From assembly GCF_947497695.1 (NCBI RefSeq), contig NZ_CANMHM010000017.1:1-46711 (forward strand): a DNA stretch of 46,711 nt, given 5' to 3'. A program made the translations under genes and the position numbers. Position 1 is the stretch's first letter; every line of letters starts with the position of its first letter. Source of the stretch: an uncultured Polaribacter sp. GTDB lineage: Bacteria; Bacteroidota; Bacteroidia; Flavobacteriales; Flavobacteriaceae. This document shows positions 1-8,056 of this stretch, piece after piece. The notes under the pieces are model-generated. The model was given only the letters and a program-made list of their open reading frames with translations. It had not been told where the DNA came from and searched no databases.

Positions 1-974
1 GATCCTGACATCACTCGTGTACATGAAGTACTTGTTCTTGTCGCTATAACTGTATATGTTCCTGCTGCTGTTTGATTCCCAAAACTAATGGCATTGTTTG
101 TTCCATTTACTAAAGAACCTACATTTGATCCGTTTCTTCTTAATTGGTATCTTACTCCTATCTGTGAATCTGATAAAGTAACAGTAACTCCTGTTCCGCC
201 TGAACAATAAGCGCCTCCTCCTGATACTGTGTATGCTGTTGGCAAGGCATTGACTGTGACTGTTACTGTTGATGTATCTATTTCTGATGAACATACACCA
301 GTACCACTGACTGTATATGTGTATACATTTCCTGAATTAGAAAATGTACCTCCTGAATCCTCACCCGTTAAAGCTCCCAATAATTGAGCAATAGTTGGAG
401 TCTCTCCAGCACATAATGTTAATGTGCCGTCTGTTCCAGCATTTGGTAAATCTGAAGAGTTTATTGCAACAGTTCTTGAACCTGACATGTTAGATGTACA
501 TGAGATATCTTTACTTGTTGCAACTACTGTATATGTTCCAGCCAACGTTTGATTTCCAAAACTAATCGCGTTATCTGTTCCTTCTAATGCTGATCCGATG
601 TTTGAACCATTTCTTCTCAATTGGTAAATAACTCCTGTTTGTGAATCTGACAAACCAACAGTAACTCCTGATCCACCTGAACAATAAGTTCCACCTCCTG
701 TTACTGAATATACAGCTGGATTTGGCACTACTCTTATTGATGTTTCACCTAACATTATAGTTGTACAAGATGCACCTACAACCGTTGCTTCAACTGTATA
801 AGTGCCTACTACTGTTTGATTTCCAAAACTAATTGCACTTCCTGTTCCTGTGATTGGAGAGCCAACATTAGATCCATTTCTTTGCAACTGATAACGAACA
901 CCTGTTTGTGTTTCTAACAAACCTACTACAACTCCTGAATCTCCGGTACAATAAGCGCCTCCTCCTGTAACTTT
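1..974 (-). repeat. Type B repeats (three, last one cut) interleaved with a ninth type A repeat
   Basis: Type B units lie at about 974-715, 715-455 and 242-1, with a type A unit at about 443-245. Type B units share YCSGGSGV, YQLRRNGSN and AISFGNQT. The order A x8, B, B, A, B shows modular shuffling. The last unit runs off the window. Confidence 0.8.
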
Positions 975-3900
975 AAAAGCTTCGGGATTTTTAGCAAAGG
1001 TTACTGTTACTGTGGATGTATCTGTTTTTTTTCCACACGATACATAATAAGTAAATATAATATTACCATCACGATCTTTACCTGTTTTATCCCATTTACC
1101 ACCAGTGTCTTCACCAGTTATTGCATCAAATAAAAGACTTTCTGTTAGCTCTTCTTCTTGGCACAATATTAAAGTACCATCAGTTCCTGCGTTGGGATTA
1201 TTTGTATAATTTACTATTACCTCTGATGAATCTGTATAAGATAAGTTCCCACAACTAACTTTTACAGTATAAACATATATAATATTACCTTTTTTATCTT
1301 TATAAGAACTCCATTCTCCTCCTAAATCTTCTCCTGTAATTGCGTTATATAACTGATTTTCAGTCACCTCTTCTAATCCTCTACATAAAGTTATAACTCC
1401 ATCTGTACCTGCATTGGCTCCTGTTGTATAAACCACTGTAACTATAGCAGTATCTGAATACCCAGAACAAGCTCCTGAACCAGTTACTGTATAAGTATAA
1501 ACATTTCCTACATTTGTCCATATTCCTCCTGTATCCTCACCTGTTAAAGTACCAAATAACAGAGCATTGCTTACTGTATCTCCAGAACATAGCGTTAATG
1601 TTCCTCCTGTACCTGCATTAGGAGTATTGGTATAATTAACAGTTACTGTTGCTGAGTCTGACCCTCCAGAACACGCACCTGAACCAGCTACTGTATAAGT
1701 ATAAACATTTCCTACATTTGTCCAAGATCCTCCTGAATCTTCACCTGATAAAGCTCCTAATAACTGCGCTTCTGAAGGAATTTCTCCCTGACAAAGTGCT
1801 AAGGTCCCGTTGGTTCCTGCATTTGGTAAAGGATCTGTATTGTAAACTGTTGTTACTGTAACTGTTGATGTATCTGTAGCAGCTGAACATAAACTCGTTA
1901 CAGTATAAGTGTAAATATTTCCTGAATTTGTAAATGTTCCTCCTGAATCCTCTCCTGTTAACGCTCCTAATAATTGAGCGTTTGTTGGTGTTTGACCTGC
2001 ACAAACAGTTAAAGCTCCATTGGTTCCTGCATTTGGTAAAGGAGCATAACTTACGGTTACTGTTGATGTATCTGAACAAGGACCACTACCAACTGTATAT
2101 GTATAAATATTTCCTGAATTTGTAAATGTTCCTCCTGAATCTTCTCCTGTTAAAGCACCTCTTAATTGAGCTGTTGTAGGTGTTTGACCTATACAAAGCA
2201 GTAAAGTTCCATTTGTACCTGCATTTGATGCAGGTGAGTAATTTACAGTAACTGTTGAAGTATCTAAACAAGAACTACCTCCCACTGTATAGGTGTATAC
2301 GTTTCCTGAATTTGTAAATGTCCCTCCAGAATCCTCTCCTGTTAATGCATCTAATAATTGTGTTATTGTAGGTGTGGCACCTGCACAAAGCGACAATGTA
2401 CCATTATTACCAGCTTCAGGTGCTGTAGAATAACTTACGGTTACTGTAGAGGTATCTGATTGTCCTGAACATGCTCCAGAACCATTTACAGTATAAGTAT
2501 ATATATCACCGACGTTTGTAAATGTTCCTCCTGAATCTTCTCCTGTTAATGCATTTAGCAACTCTGTAGTTGTAGGTGTTGTACCAGGACAAATAGTTAG
2601 GTTACCATCTATTCCTGCATTTGCTCCCTGACCAACACTAACTGATATATTTTCAGTTCCAGCTCCAAATGTTCCATCACAATAAGTATACGAACTACCA
2701 TTCCATATCTTATATCTTACAGTTAAACTTACATTTTGAGAACCACTTGTATTAAAAACTACAGACGCTTGAGGATTCCCATCTAACTGCAAAGTTTGAG
2801 GCGTTGCATTTGTGCCAAAATCCCAATTATATTCAGCAACCCATCCATTCGTTCCATTATTTTGTGAAGCTCCAAATGTAACTGAAGTACCAACACAAAT
2901 AGGACTGGGTATTGTTTGAATCCAAGCATAAGGGGAAATTGTTGTAGAATTTAAATTTGTTTGACCTCCACAACCCCCTTCATAACACCCTGTAAGAGTA
3001 TTATATAAACGTGCTCTAATTTTACTTATTGAACCTGCTGGAAATGTATAAGTGCCAGAGGTCCCTGTTGACAAAACAGTACCTGGACTAATACAATTAC
3101 TTCCAGTTGTACCACCAAACCCAGGATATGAGCCTCCATTGATCCAATGGATTTCTTCATTTGGACCTAAAACTACTGGGTTAGTTGTACCCCATTCATA
3201 AGCTGTAGCAGTAATATTACCGCCTTCACAAACAGGGGTAACTGATGTAACTTGCTGATAAATTAACCTTGGAGTATCATGAACTGTTACAATTACTGGT
3301 GGATCTGAAGGACAGTTAGTAAATTGACTTCCATATATGTAATAAGTACCAGGAGAGGAAGGGCTATAACTAGCTTCTGTACAACCACCACAACTTCCTG
3401 AACTAGTAGCAGAAAGCTGAGTACCACCACTATTTGCTGGACCATCCCAAAAGGTAATATAACTAGCGTTACCTGTTCCGTTTGTATTCGCAACGTTAAT
3501 TGATTCTCCTAAACAAAAATTTAAATCTCCATTATTAACATCATTATTTAGAACTGGTGTAGTATCTCCTCTGTTCGTTAATAAATATCCTTGAAAATAC
3601 TTATGAGTTATCCCATTTGGAGGGTCTGAAGAGGGATTTACACAGTTAGTTGAATTATTATAGTAAAAAGCAAATATCATAGATCCTGATCCTGGAGCAG
3701 GAACTGGTACATTTAACGTGCTACCCGTCCCTAAAAATGTAGGAGGTAAAACTGGCCATGCACTAATATTACCTGGTGTATCATCTCTAAACCAAGCCAC
3801 TGTGTGACCAGAGGGTATAGCAAATGCTGTTAAATTTAAAGTTGTAGAAGTAGGTGCTTTACAAAAAGTAAAACTTGTGGTTCTTGGAAAAGGACCTCCA

Positions 3901-4076
3901 CCAAAAATCAATCCATCAGGTGTTAATGACCATGAATGATTTACAATTGCACCAGATTGTAAAACCTGAGGCGAACATACAACTTGTGCAGAACTATAAT
4001 AAAACATAAGTGAAGCTAAAACACTTAGTAAGATTTTATTGTTTGCTTTTGCAAAATTAAAATAACTTTTACCCAT
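1..4076 (-). CDS. Giant secreted Ig-like repeat surface protein (SprB-like adhesin type), 3' end beyond window
   Basis: One frame stays open on the minus strand from the ATG at 4076 to base 1, about 1358 codons without a stop, so the C-terminus is missing. Residues 1-34 form a Sec signal peptide (MGKSYFNFAKANNKILLSV, cleavage after SSA before QVV). About 450 residues of unique Ser/Thr/Gly/Cys-rich sequence follow. Then come eight ~64-residue type A repeats (core NAGTNGTL.LC.GQTPT, ALTGEDSGGTFTNSGNVYTYT, DTSTVTV.Y), two ~85-residue type B repeats (VTGGGAYCSGGSGV, YQLRRNGSN, AISFGNQT..GTYTV), one more A and a truncated B. Flavobacterial proteins of this design are usually type IX-secreted adhesins with a C-terminal sorting domain, and some act in gliding. 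That domain would lie outside the window, so export route and gliding role are inference. Many short ORFs in the other frames are by-products of the repeats. Confidence 0.85.
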   Translation of the reverse strand, partial: MGKSYFNFAKANNKILLSVLASLMFYYSSAQVVCSPQVLQSGAIVNHSWSLTPDGLIFGGGPFPRTTSFTFCKAPTSTTLNLTAFAIPSGHTVAWFRDDTPGNISAWPVLPPTFLGTGSTLNVPVPAPGSGSMIFAFYYNNSTNCVNPSSDPPNGITHKYFQGYLLTNRGDTTPVLNNDVNNGDLNFCLGESINVANTNGTGNASYITFWDGPANSGGTQLSATSSGSCGGCTEASYSPSSPGTYYIYGSQFTNCPSDPPVIVTVHDTPRLIYQQVTSVTPVCEGGNITATAYEWGTTNPVVLGPNEEIHWINGGSYPGFGGTTGSNCISPGTVLSTGTSGTYTFPAGSISKIRARLYNTLTGCYEGGCGGQTNLNSTTISPYAWIQTIPSPICVGTSVTFGASQNNGTNGWVAEYNWDFGTNATPQTLQLDGNPQASVVFNTSGSQNVSLTVRYKIWNGSSYTYCDGTFGAGTENISVSVGQGANAGIDGNLTICPGTTPTTTELLNALTGEDSGGTFTNVGDIYTYTVNGSGACSGQSDTSTVTVSYSTAPEAGNNGTLSLCAGATPTITQLLDALTGEDSGGTFTNSGNVYTYTVGGSSCLDTSTVTVNYSPASNAGTNGTLLLCIGQTPTTAQLRGALTGEDSGGTFTNSGNIYTYTVGSGPCSDTSTVTVSYAPLPNAGTNGALTVCAGQTPTNAQLLGALTGEDSGGTFTNSGNIYTYTVTSLCSAATDTSTVTVTTVYNTDPLPNAGTNGTLALCQGEIPSEAQLLGALSGEDSGGSWTNVGNVYTYTVAGSGACSGGSDSATVTVNYTNTPNAGTGGTLTLCSGDTVSNALLFGTLTGEDTGGIWTNVGNVYTYTVTGSGACSGYSDTAIVTVVYTTGANAGTDGVITLCRGLEEVTENQLYNAITGEDLGGEWSSYKDKKGNIIYVYTVKVSCGNLSYTDSSEVIVNYTNNPNAGTDGTLILCQEEELTESLLFDAITGEDTGGKWDKTGKDRDGNIIFTYYVSCGKKTDTSTVTVTFAKNPEAFKVTGGGAYCTGDSGVVVGLLETQTGVRYQLQRNGSNVGSPITGTGSAISFGNQTVVGTYTVEATVVGASCTTIMLGETSIRVVPNPAVYSVTGGGTYCSGGSGVTVGLSDSQTGVIYQLRRNGSNIGSALEGTDNAISFGNQTLAGTYTVVATSKDISCTSNMSGSRTVAINSSDLPNAGTDGTLTLCAGETPTIAQLLGALTGEDSGGTFSNSGNVYTYTVSGTGVCSSEIDTSTVTVTVNALPTAYTVSGGGAYCSGGTGVTVTLSDSQIGVRYQLRRNGSNVGSLVNGTNNAISFGNQTAAGTYTVIATRTSTSCTRVMSG
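974..2621 (-). repeat. Eight tandem type A repeats inside the surface protein gene
   Basis: The repeats run from codon 2621 (NAGIDG) down to about 974. The three consecutive units around 1921, 2113 and 2305 have a period of 192 bases (64 codons) and are nearly identical in DNA around the GEDSGGTFTNSGN core, which suggests recent duplication or gene conversion. The seventh and eighth units are diverged and carry charged insertions (KDKKGN, KDRDGN). Each unit carries about two cysteines. Confidence 0.85.
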
Positions 4077-4396
4077 AATTTAATATAGTTTCTTTTCTTT
4101 TTAAAAAATTTGACCTAATTTTTTATATAATAACTTTTTATAATATCAAGGTAGGGGTAACAAGATATCAAGCAAATATTTTAACTAAATAGTTTCCTTC
4201 ATCTTATGGAAACTTTATTTGATTTCAACACTTCTATTAGGGGGAGACAGATGTGCTTTTATTTAACTTCTTTTTTAAGGGGATAAAGAAGTATTTTAAC
4301 TAATAATAAATATTTTTATAATTTAAAATAGAAAAAATAAACCTTAAAAAATGACAAGCAAAATTAAAGTTTTTAACTATCATTTTTAGTTTTAAA

Positions 4397-4415
4397 ACAC
4401 AACAAAATGTTGTGT
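4397..4415. other. 8-bp perfect hairpin (ACACAACA / TGTTGTGT)
   Basis: Two 8-base arms flank an AAA loop in the AT-rich gap upstream of the giant gene. If the promoter near 4459 is real, the hairpin lies in the 5' leader. No gene on the plus strand needs a terminator here, so its function is unknown. Confidence 0.5.
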
Positions 4416-4458
4416 ATGGTTTTTTATTATTCTTTAAATCGTTTATTCTTTCAAAGTT

Positions 4459-4491
4459 CAAAGATAAATAATTTATTTAAGTTATTAACAA
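4459..4491 (-). promoter_or_regulatory. Candidate promoter for the giant surface protein
   Basis: On the minus strand TATCTTTG (4466-4459) matches the Bacteroidetes -7 motif TAnnTTTG, with a TTG 22 bases upstream (4491-4489). It would give a leader of about 380 bases, which is long. The rest of 4077-4747 is AT-rich with no coding sequence that I can support. Confidence 0.4.
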
Positions 4492-4522
4492 TTTTATTAA
4501 AATTATTAACTTTTTAATTGTT

Positions 4523-4548
4523 ATAAAACCTAAATCATTAGGTTTTAT
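4523..4548. terminator. 11-bp perfect hairpin, possible terminator downstream of the cyclo-ligase gene
   Basis: ATAAAACCTAA and TTAGGTTTTAT pair perfectly around the loop ATCA, about 200 bases after the stop at 4748 on the minus strand. There is no clean U-tract in either direction, so the terminator role is uncertain. Confidence 0.4.
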
Positions 4549-4747
4549 AGTATTTTAAGAAGCAAGTTATCATTATAAGATGTTAACAATTACCCTAAAA
4601 ACTAACATATTACAACTATAAATAACTTAAAAAGTGTCTTATTTAACTCAATAATAGAAGTTGAGATAAAATAGCTGAAATCATTTGTAAACCAGCTTAG
4701 ATTTAGCAATAATTATGTGAAATTAATTGGTAAAAAACTATTAAATT

Positions 4748-5296
4748 TTACTTTGGATAGATTACTTGATGCAAAGGGATATCAAAATTGTTGACATCTT
4801 CAATTTTATGGATGGGCTTAAAATAATTAATCCCTATAAATTTTGCTTCTTTTTTACAGTTGGCTAAAAATCGATCATAAAAACCTTTTCCATAACCAAT
4901 TCTGTAGTTTAATTCATCAGAAATTAACAACGGAACAAAAATAATATCCAATTCCTTTTCATCAACTTGTTGTGCATTTATAGGTTCTAGAACTTTATAT
5001 TTATTTTCTTTTAAAACTGTATTTTCTTCTAAATAATAATGAGAAAGTGTATGGTTTTTTAAATCGGACTTGCTAACAACTAAATTAATGTGTTTACTCC
5101 TAAAATAATTAATGATAGGTTGTGTATCGATTTCTTTAAACTTGGTTAGTGAGAGAAAAATATGTACATTTTCAACATTGGTAATATCTAAATTATAAAT
5201 TTGTTGATAGATACTTTTCTGAAAATCAATAATTTGACTTTCAGTTAAATCTGCTCGTTTTTGTTTGTATATTTTTCTAAGTTGTTGCTTTTTCAT
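4748..5296 (-). CDS. 5-formyltetrahydrofolate cyclo-ligase
   Basis: This 182-residue protein has the usual length for the MTHFS/YgfA family, which uses ATP to convert 5-formyl-THF to 5,10-methenyl-THF in the cytoplasm. The C-terminal IGYGKGFYDRFL (around residues 132-143) matches the family signature GxGxGFYDR that binds phosphate and folate. The basic N-terminus KKQQLRKIYKQKRADL is also typical. The ATG at 5296 lies 8 bases after the stop of a frameshifted DUF3781 gene, which itself overlaps an MmcQ/YjbR gene, so the three probably form one transcript. No ribosome site decides the start, but it is the first ATG and fits the family. Confidence 0.9.
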   Translation of the reverse strand: MKKQQLRKIYKQKRADLTESQIIDFQKSIYQQIYNLDITNVENVHIFLSLTKFKEIDTQPIINYFRSKHINLVVSKSDLKNHTLSHYYLEENTVLKENKYKVLEPINAQQVDEKELDIIFVPLLISDELNYRIGYGKGFYDRFLANCKKEAKFIGINYFKPIHKIEDVNNFDIPLHQVIYPK

Positions 5297-5304
5297 TTTT
5301 TAAA

Positions 5305-5561
5305 TCAAAGAATTTTATCAACTGTTATTACTCTAAAATTATTAGAATTTATGGTTACTCTAATTTTATGTTTGGTATTTGAAATATAAAAATTCTTTCC
5401 TTTTTTTTGATAGTTTTCTAGTGTTGTTTCTTCTAGTATCTTTTTGATAAAACTTCGCTTTCATCATTAGAAAAATTGGTTTTTAACTTCTTATTGATTC
5501 TTTCATACACCAACATCGTGTAGCAATGATTCTTTAAAATTCCTTCTTTATTAACCATCAT
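5305..5561 (-). pseudogene. DUF3781 domain protein, broken by a single-base frameshift
   Basis: Reading from ATG 5561 gives MMVNKEGILKNHCYTMLVYE and on to SNDESEVLSK, then a stop at TAC-TAG. The next frame continues seamlessly as KILEETTLENYQKKGKNFYI, TKHKIRVTINSNNFRVITVD and KIL, then a TGA at 5307-5305. Adding one A to the A5 run (T5 on the plus strand, 5441-5445) restores an 85-residue protein that fits my recollection of the DUF3781 family, whose function is unknown. The start overlaps the stop of the upstream MmcQ gene (ATGA), and the stop lies 8 bases before the cyclo-ligase, so the reading frame sits exactly where an operon gene should. It is either a homopolymer sequencing error or a very recent mutation, because both halves remain conserved in character. 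Confidence 0.75.
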
Positions 5562-5926
5562 AATTTACTTAATTCTTTTTTTATTTTTTTAGGTAAACCA
5601 TTTATCACTAAATTATATGAATGCGTTATCAACTCTAAAACTAAGGTATCTGACACATCAGAAATATTTATTTTAACGGTATTCCAATGTTTTTTACTCA
5701 TGTGATACCCAGGATAAATCCCTTCATATATTGCACGTAATTGCTCAGATTTTACTGGATCACATTTTAAATTGATAAAAGAATCTCCTCTTTCCCATTT
5801 TTCTAAAGGTGTTAATGCAAACATTTTATTCATCACTTTAAAAACCAACGTACTATTATCAAAAGGAAAATGTTCAGTAACTCCTTTTTTAGCCATACAA
5901 AAATCTCTTAATTGTTCTATATGCAT
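5558..5926 (-). CDS. MmcQ/YjbR family protein
   Basis: This 122-residue protein has the full length of the MmcQ/YjbR family (CyaY-like fold, often annotated as DNA-binding, true role unclear). Visible family marks are the N-terminal MHIEQLRDFCMAKKGVTEHF, the FPFDNSTLVFKV strand, the FINLKCDP segment, the YHMSKKHWNTVKIN segment and the C-terminal LVINGLPKKIKKEL helix. Its TGA overlaps the ATG of the frameshifted DUF3781 gene by two bases, which points to translational coupling. It is probably the first gene of a three-gene unit with the folate cyclo-ligase. No signal peptide or membrane segment is present. Confidence 0.9.
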   Translation of the reverse strand: MHIEQLRDFCMAKKGVTEHFPFDNSTLVFKVMNKMFALTPLEKWERGDSFINLKCDPVKSEQLRAIYEGIYPGYHMSKKHWNTVKINISDVSDTLVLELITHSYNLVINGLPKKIKKELSKL

Positions 5927-6019
5927 TTGTTTTTGATTGTTGGGTTTTTGGTTCTTAAAAAAGATAAAAAGTAAAAAGTCTATTCAATTTTTAAATACTC
6001 TAATTAGAAATTAAAAAAG

Positions 6020-6027
6020 TATCTTTA
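6020..6027 (+). promoter_or_regulatory. Candidate -7 element for corA
   Basis: TATCTTTA (TAnnTTTA) lies 28 bases before the ATG at 6056. No convincing -33 TTG is visible. Confidence 0.35.
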
Positions 6028-6055
6028 GCTAATCAAATTTACAATTATAATTGAA

Positions 6056-7036
6056 ATGGAAAACGATTTTCTTAAAAACACCAATGTAATTAAATACTCC
6101 AATAAAACTTATGCAAAAAATGGTTATTCTACCATTTCTGAAATTAAATTATCACAAGGAACAGATGTTATAGAATGGTTAAATACCTATGGAATTCATT
6201 ATGAAAATGAGTACAAAAAAGTTGTTAGTCAGAATAATTTAGATGATTTTTTAATTAAATTACTGAGTGATGTAGATCACCCTAATAAAGTAATTATATT
6301 AGAAAACATCTTGTTTTTAACAACGCGTGTTTTAATTACAGACAATCTTAAACTAGAATCTGAACAAATGATTTTTATAGTTTCTCAAGATTTTTTATGG
6401 TCTATACAAGAAAAAAATGGCGATTATTTTAATTGGATTCGTGAGCGTTTAGAGGATAATAAAGGAATTGTTAGAAAAAAGAACGCCGATTATTTACTGT
6501 TTTTATTATTAGAATCTATTGTTGACAACTACCAAGATACCTATTTAGAAAATGTTGAATTAAGTTCAGACAAACTAAGCTCTGAAAACATTAAACCTAC
6601 TCCAGAATTTACCTCGCTGGTTGAAAAAAGGAAACAAGAATTATTCAATTTTAAAAAAGCCACACTTAGTTTAAGAGATACTGTTATAAAATTAGAAAAA
6701 GTACAGATTGAAGGTTTTAACACAATCTATTTTAGTGAATTAAAAGAACAAACCAACAACTTGGTTTCTAACATAGATTTTGAATTACAAGAACTAGAAA
6801 GTAAAATCAATCTAATTTTCAGTATACAAGGTCATCGTTTAAATGAAGTGATGAAAACCTTAACTATTTTGTCTGTAATTTTTATTCCTTTGACTTTTTT
6901 AGCCGGAATTTATGGAATGAACTTTGAAAATATTCCTGAGTTAAAGTCTGAATATGGATATTTTATTTTACTTGGAGTTATGTTTTTTGTTACACTTATT
7001 TCTGTTTGGTATTTTAAGCGTAAAAGATGGTTTTAG
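6056..7036 (+). CDS. corA: CorA-family magnesium/divalent cation transporter
   Basis: This 326-residue protein has the CorA layout: a long soluble N-terminal domain with helical coiled coil (residues about 180-260), then two C-terminal membrane segments. The signature YGMNFENIPE follows the first segment (TILSVIFIPLTFLAGI), and the second is YFILLGVMFFVTLISVWYF with a basic cytoplasmic tail KRKRWF. CorA forms a pentameric channel for Mg2+, and in related members Co2+ or Ni2+, in the inner membrane. The ATG start at 6056 is the first in frame. It stands alone, divergent from the MmcQ unit and convergent with the cyclase gene. Substrate cannot be fixed from sequence. Confidence 0.9.
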   Translation: MENDFLKNTNVIKYSNKTYAKNGYSTISEIKLSQGTDVIEWLNTYGIHYENEYKKVVSQNNLDDFLIKLLSDVDHPNKVIILENILFLTTRVLITDNLKLESEQMIFIVSQDFLWSIQEKNGDYFNWIRERLEDNKGIVRKKNADYLLFLLLESIVDNYQDTYLENVELSSDKLSSENIKPTPEFTSLVEKRKQELFNFKKATLSLRDTVIKLEKVQIEGFNTIYFSELKEQTNNLVSNIDFELQELESKINLIFSIQGHRLNEVMKTLTILSVIFIPLTFLAGIYGMNFENIPELKSEYGYFILLGVMFFVTLISVWYFKRKRWF

Positions 7037-7080
7037 AGACGAATTTTGAAGAATAAGTTAATAGTATTCTAATTTTTCTT

Positions 7081-7177
7081 GACACAGATTTCACAGATTT
7101 TCACGAATAAATATCAAAGATGATTTTTATTTGATTAGAATTGAAAAAAATCTGTGAAAATCCGTGAAATCTGTGTC
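7081..7177. repeat. 24-bp inverted repeat between convergent genes
   Basis: The arm at 7081-7104 begins GACACAGATTTCAC. Its inverse at 7154-7177 pairs with 23 of 24 bases around a 49-base loop. It sits between the ends of corA and the cyclase gene, where it could end transcription from both sides. From memory, such ATCTGTG/ATCCGTG sequences recur in flavobacterial genomes as dispersed repeats. Confidence 0.7.
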
Positions 7178-7183
7178 TAAAAA

Positions 7184-7933
7184 TTACTTAATAATCTTAT
7201 ATAAAACAGGCTTACTTGGTGTAGCATCGTTTTCAAAAGGGGCAATCATTAAGTTTAATAAATACTCCCCATCTTCTACATCATTTGGCACATAAATAAA
7301 TTCTGTAATTGTGGCGTTCATTCTTACTTTTCCTGCTGTATTCCAAAAAGCATTATGAGCCAAAAGTGCTCCACCATCTTTTTCTTTATCAATAGAAGGC
7401 AAATCGATTAACAAGTGTTTTATTCCTTTTTCTCTCAAATAAATTGCAGCTTCTTCTAATAAATAAGGGGGATTTGTATTAAAATATTTTGTTGATTTTT
7501 TATCTGATAAATTAGGAATCGTTCTAATTACAATAGCATCTCTTTTTTTGTTTCCTAAGGCTGTTTGTAATTGTTTTTTTGAAATTACAAAATCTTCTCC
7601 TTCACTTTCTGGAGCAACAGTGACAACCTCAGCTAAAAAAATAAAATATTTTAAATGTTGATTCACAGAATGTACCTCCTTGGTAATATGCCCCACACAT
7701 TCTGTATGTGTAATATGAGAATGTGGATTAAAATGAATATTGTTAAAATTAACTACAGCACCATTTGCAACACTAACTTCATAATCATCATATTTTTTTG
7801 GGGCTATTGTTGGATCTTCAATTCCCCAAGCATTAATCTTATCTTTAGACATATCAATAGGAATTGAAATATCTATAGGATTAGAAATATTTACTTCTAT
7901 TTTTCTAGAGTTGTATTCTATTGTTGCTTTCAT
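7184..7933 (-). CDS. Cyclase-family hydrolase (kynurenine formamidase-like fold)
   Basis: This 249-residue protein resembles the PF04199 cyclase family, metal-dependent amide or ester hydrolases that include bacterial kynurenine formamidase. The segment HFNPHSHITHTECVGH (residues about 67-82) supplies the His cluster expected for the metal site, close to the family HxGTHxDxPxH motif though not identical. Near the end, LLIDLPSIDKEKDGG and HNAFW fit the family's second conserved block. No signal peptide is visible, so it should be cytoplasmic. It has its own promoter candidate (7973-8006) and no operon partner. A role in tryptophan breakdown is not supported by neighbours, so the substrate is open. 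Confidence 0.75.
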   Translation of the reverse strand: MKATIEYNSRKIEVNISNPIDISIPIDMSKDKINAWGIEDPTIAPKKYDDYEVSVANGAVVNFNNIHFNPHSHITHTECVGHITKEVHSVNQHLKYFIFLAEVVTVAPESEGEDFVISKKQLQTALGNKKRDAIVIRTIPNLSDKKSTKYFNTNPPYLLEEAAIYLREKGIKHLLIDLPSIDKEKDGGALLAHNAFWNTAGKVRMNATITEFIYVPNDVEDGEYLLNLMIAPFENDATPSKPVLYKIIK

Positions 7934-7935
7934 TT

Positions 7936-7957
7936 ATGCTGAACTTGTTTCAGTATT
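7936..7957. repeat. REP-like motif (TGCTGAACTTGTTTCAGTA)
   Basis: An imperfect palindrome in the leader of the cyclase gene, related in pattern (CAAG.TCAG) to the motifs at 12535-12557 and 21921-21938. From memory, such TTCAGCAT/CTTCGACAAG motifs are scattered through flavobacterial genomes. Confidence 0.5.
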
Positions 7958-7972
7958 TATAATTTTCAGTGT

Positions 7973-8006
7973 CAAATATAAGTTTTTTTAAATCAAGGTT
8001 TATCAA
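7973..8006 (-). promoter_or_regulatory. Promoter of the cyclase gene
   Basis: On the minus strand TATATTTG (7980-7973) matches the -7 consensus, with TTG at 8006-8004, a 23-base spacing. The start would lie near 7967, giving a ~35-base leader. Confidence 0.5.
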
Positions 8007-8056
8007 TTTTACTAGAATCGAAGTTCTATATTTTTATAGAATTTAAAAATTGATTT

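Noticed and set aside
1649..2271. Several short ORFs on both strands (60-112 residues) inside the repeat protein
   Set aside because: They are off-frame by-products of Ser/Thr/Gly-rich repeats. The single long minus-strand frame from 4076 covers them all.
1..2621. CRISPR-like regular repeats of ~192 bases
   Set aside because: The periodicity is that of protein-coding domains in an open frame.
7655..7867. Plus-strand ORF in the cyclase gene
   Set aside because: Antisense shadow; the His cluster and family blocks are in the minus frame.
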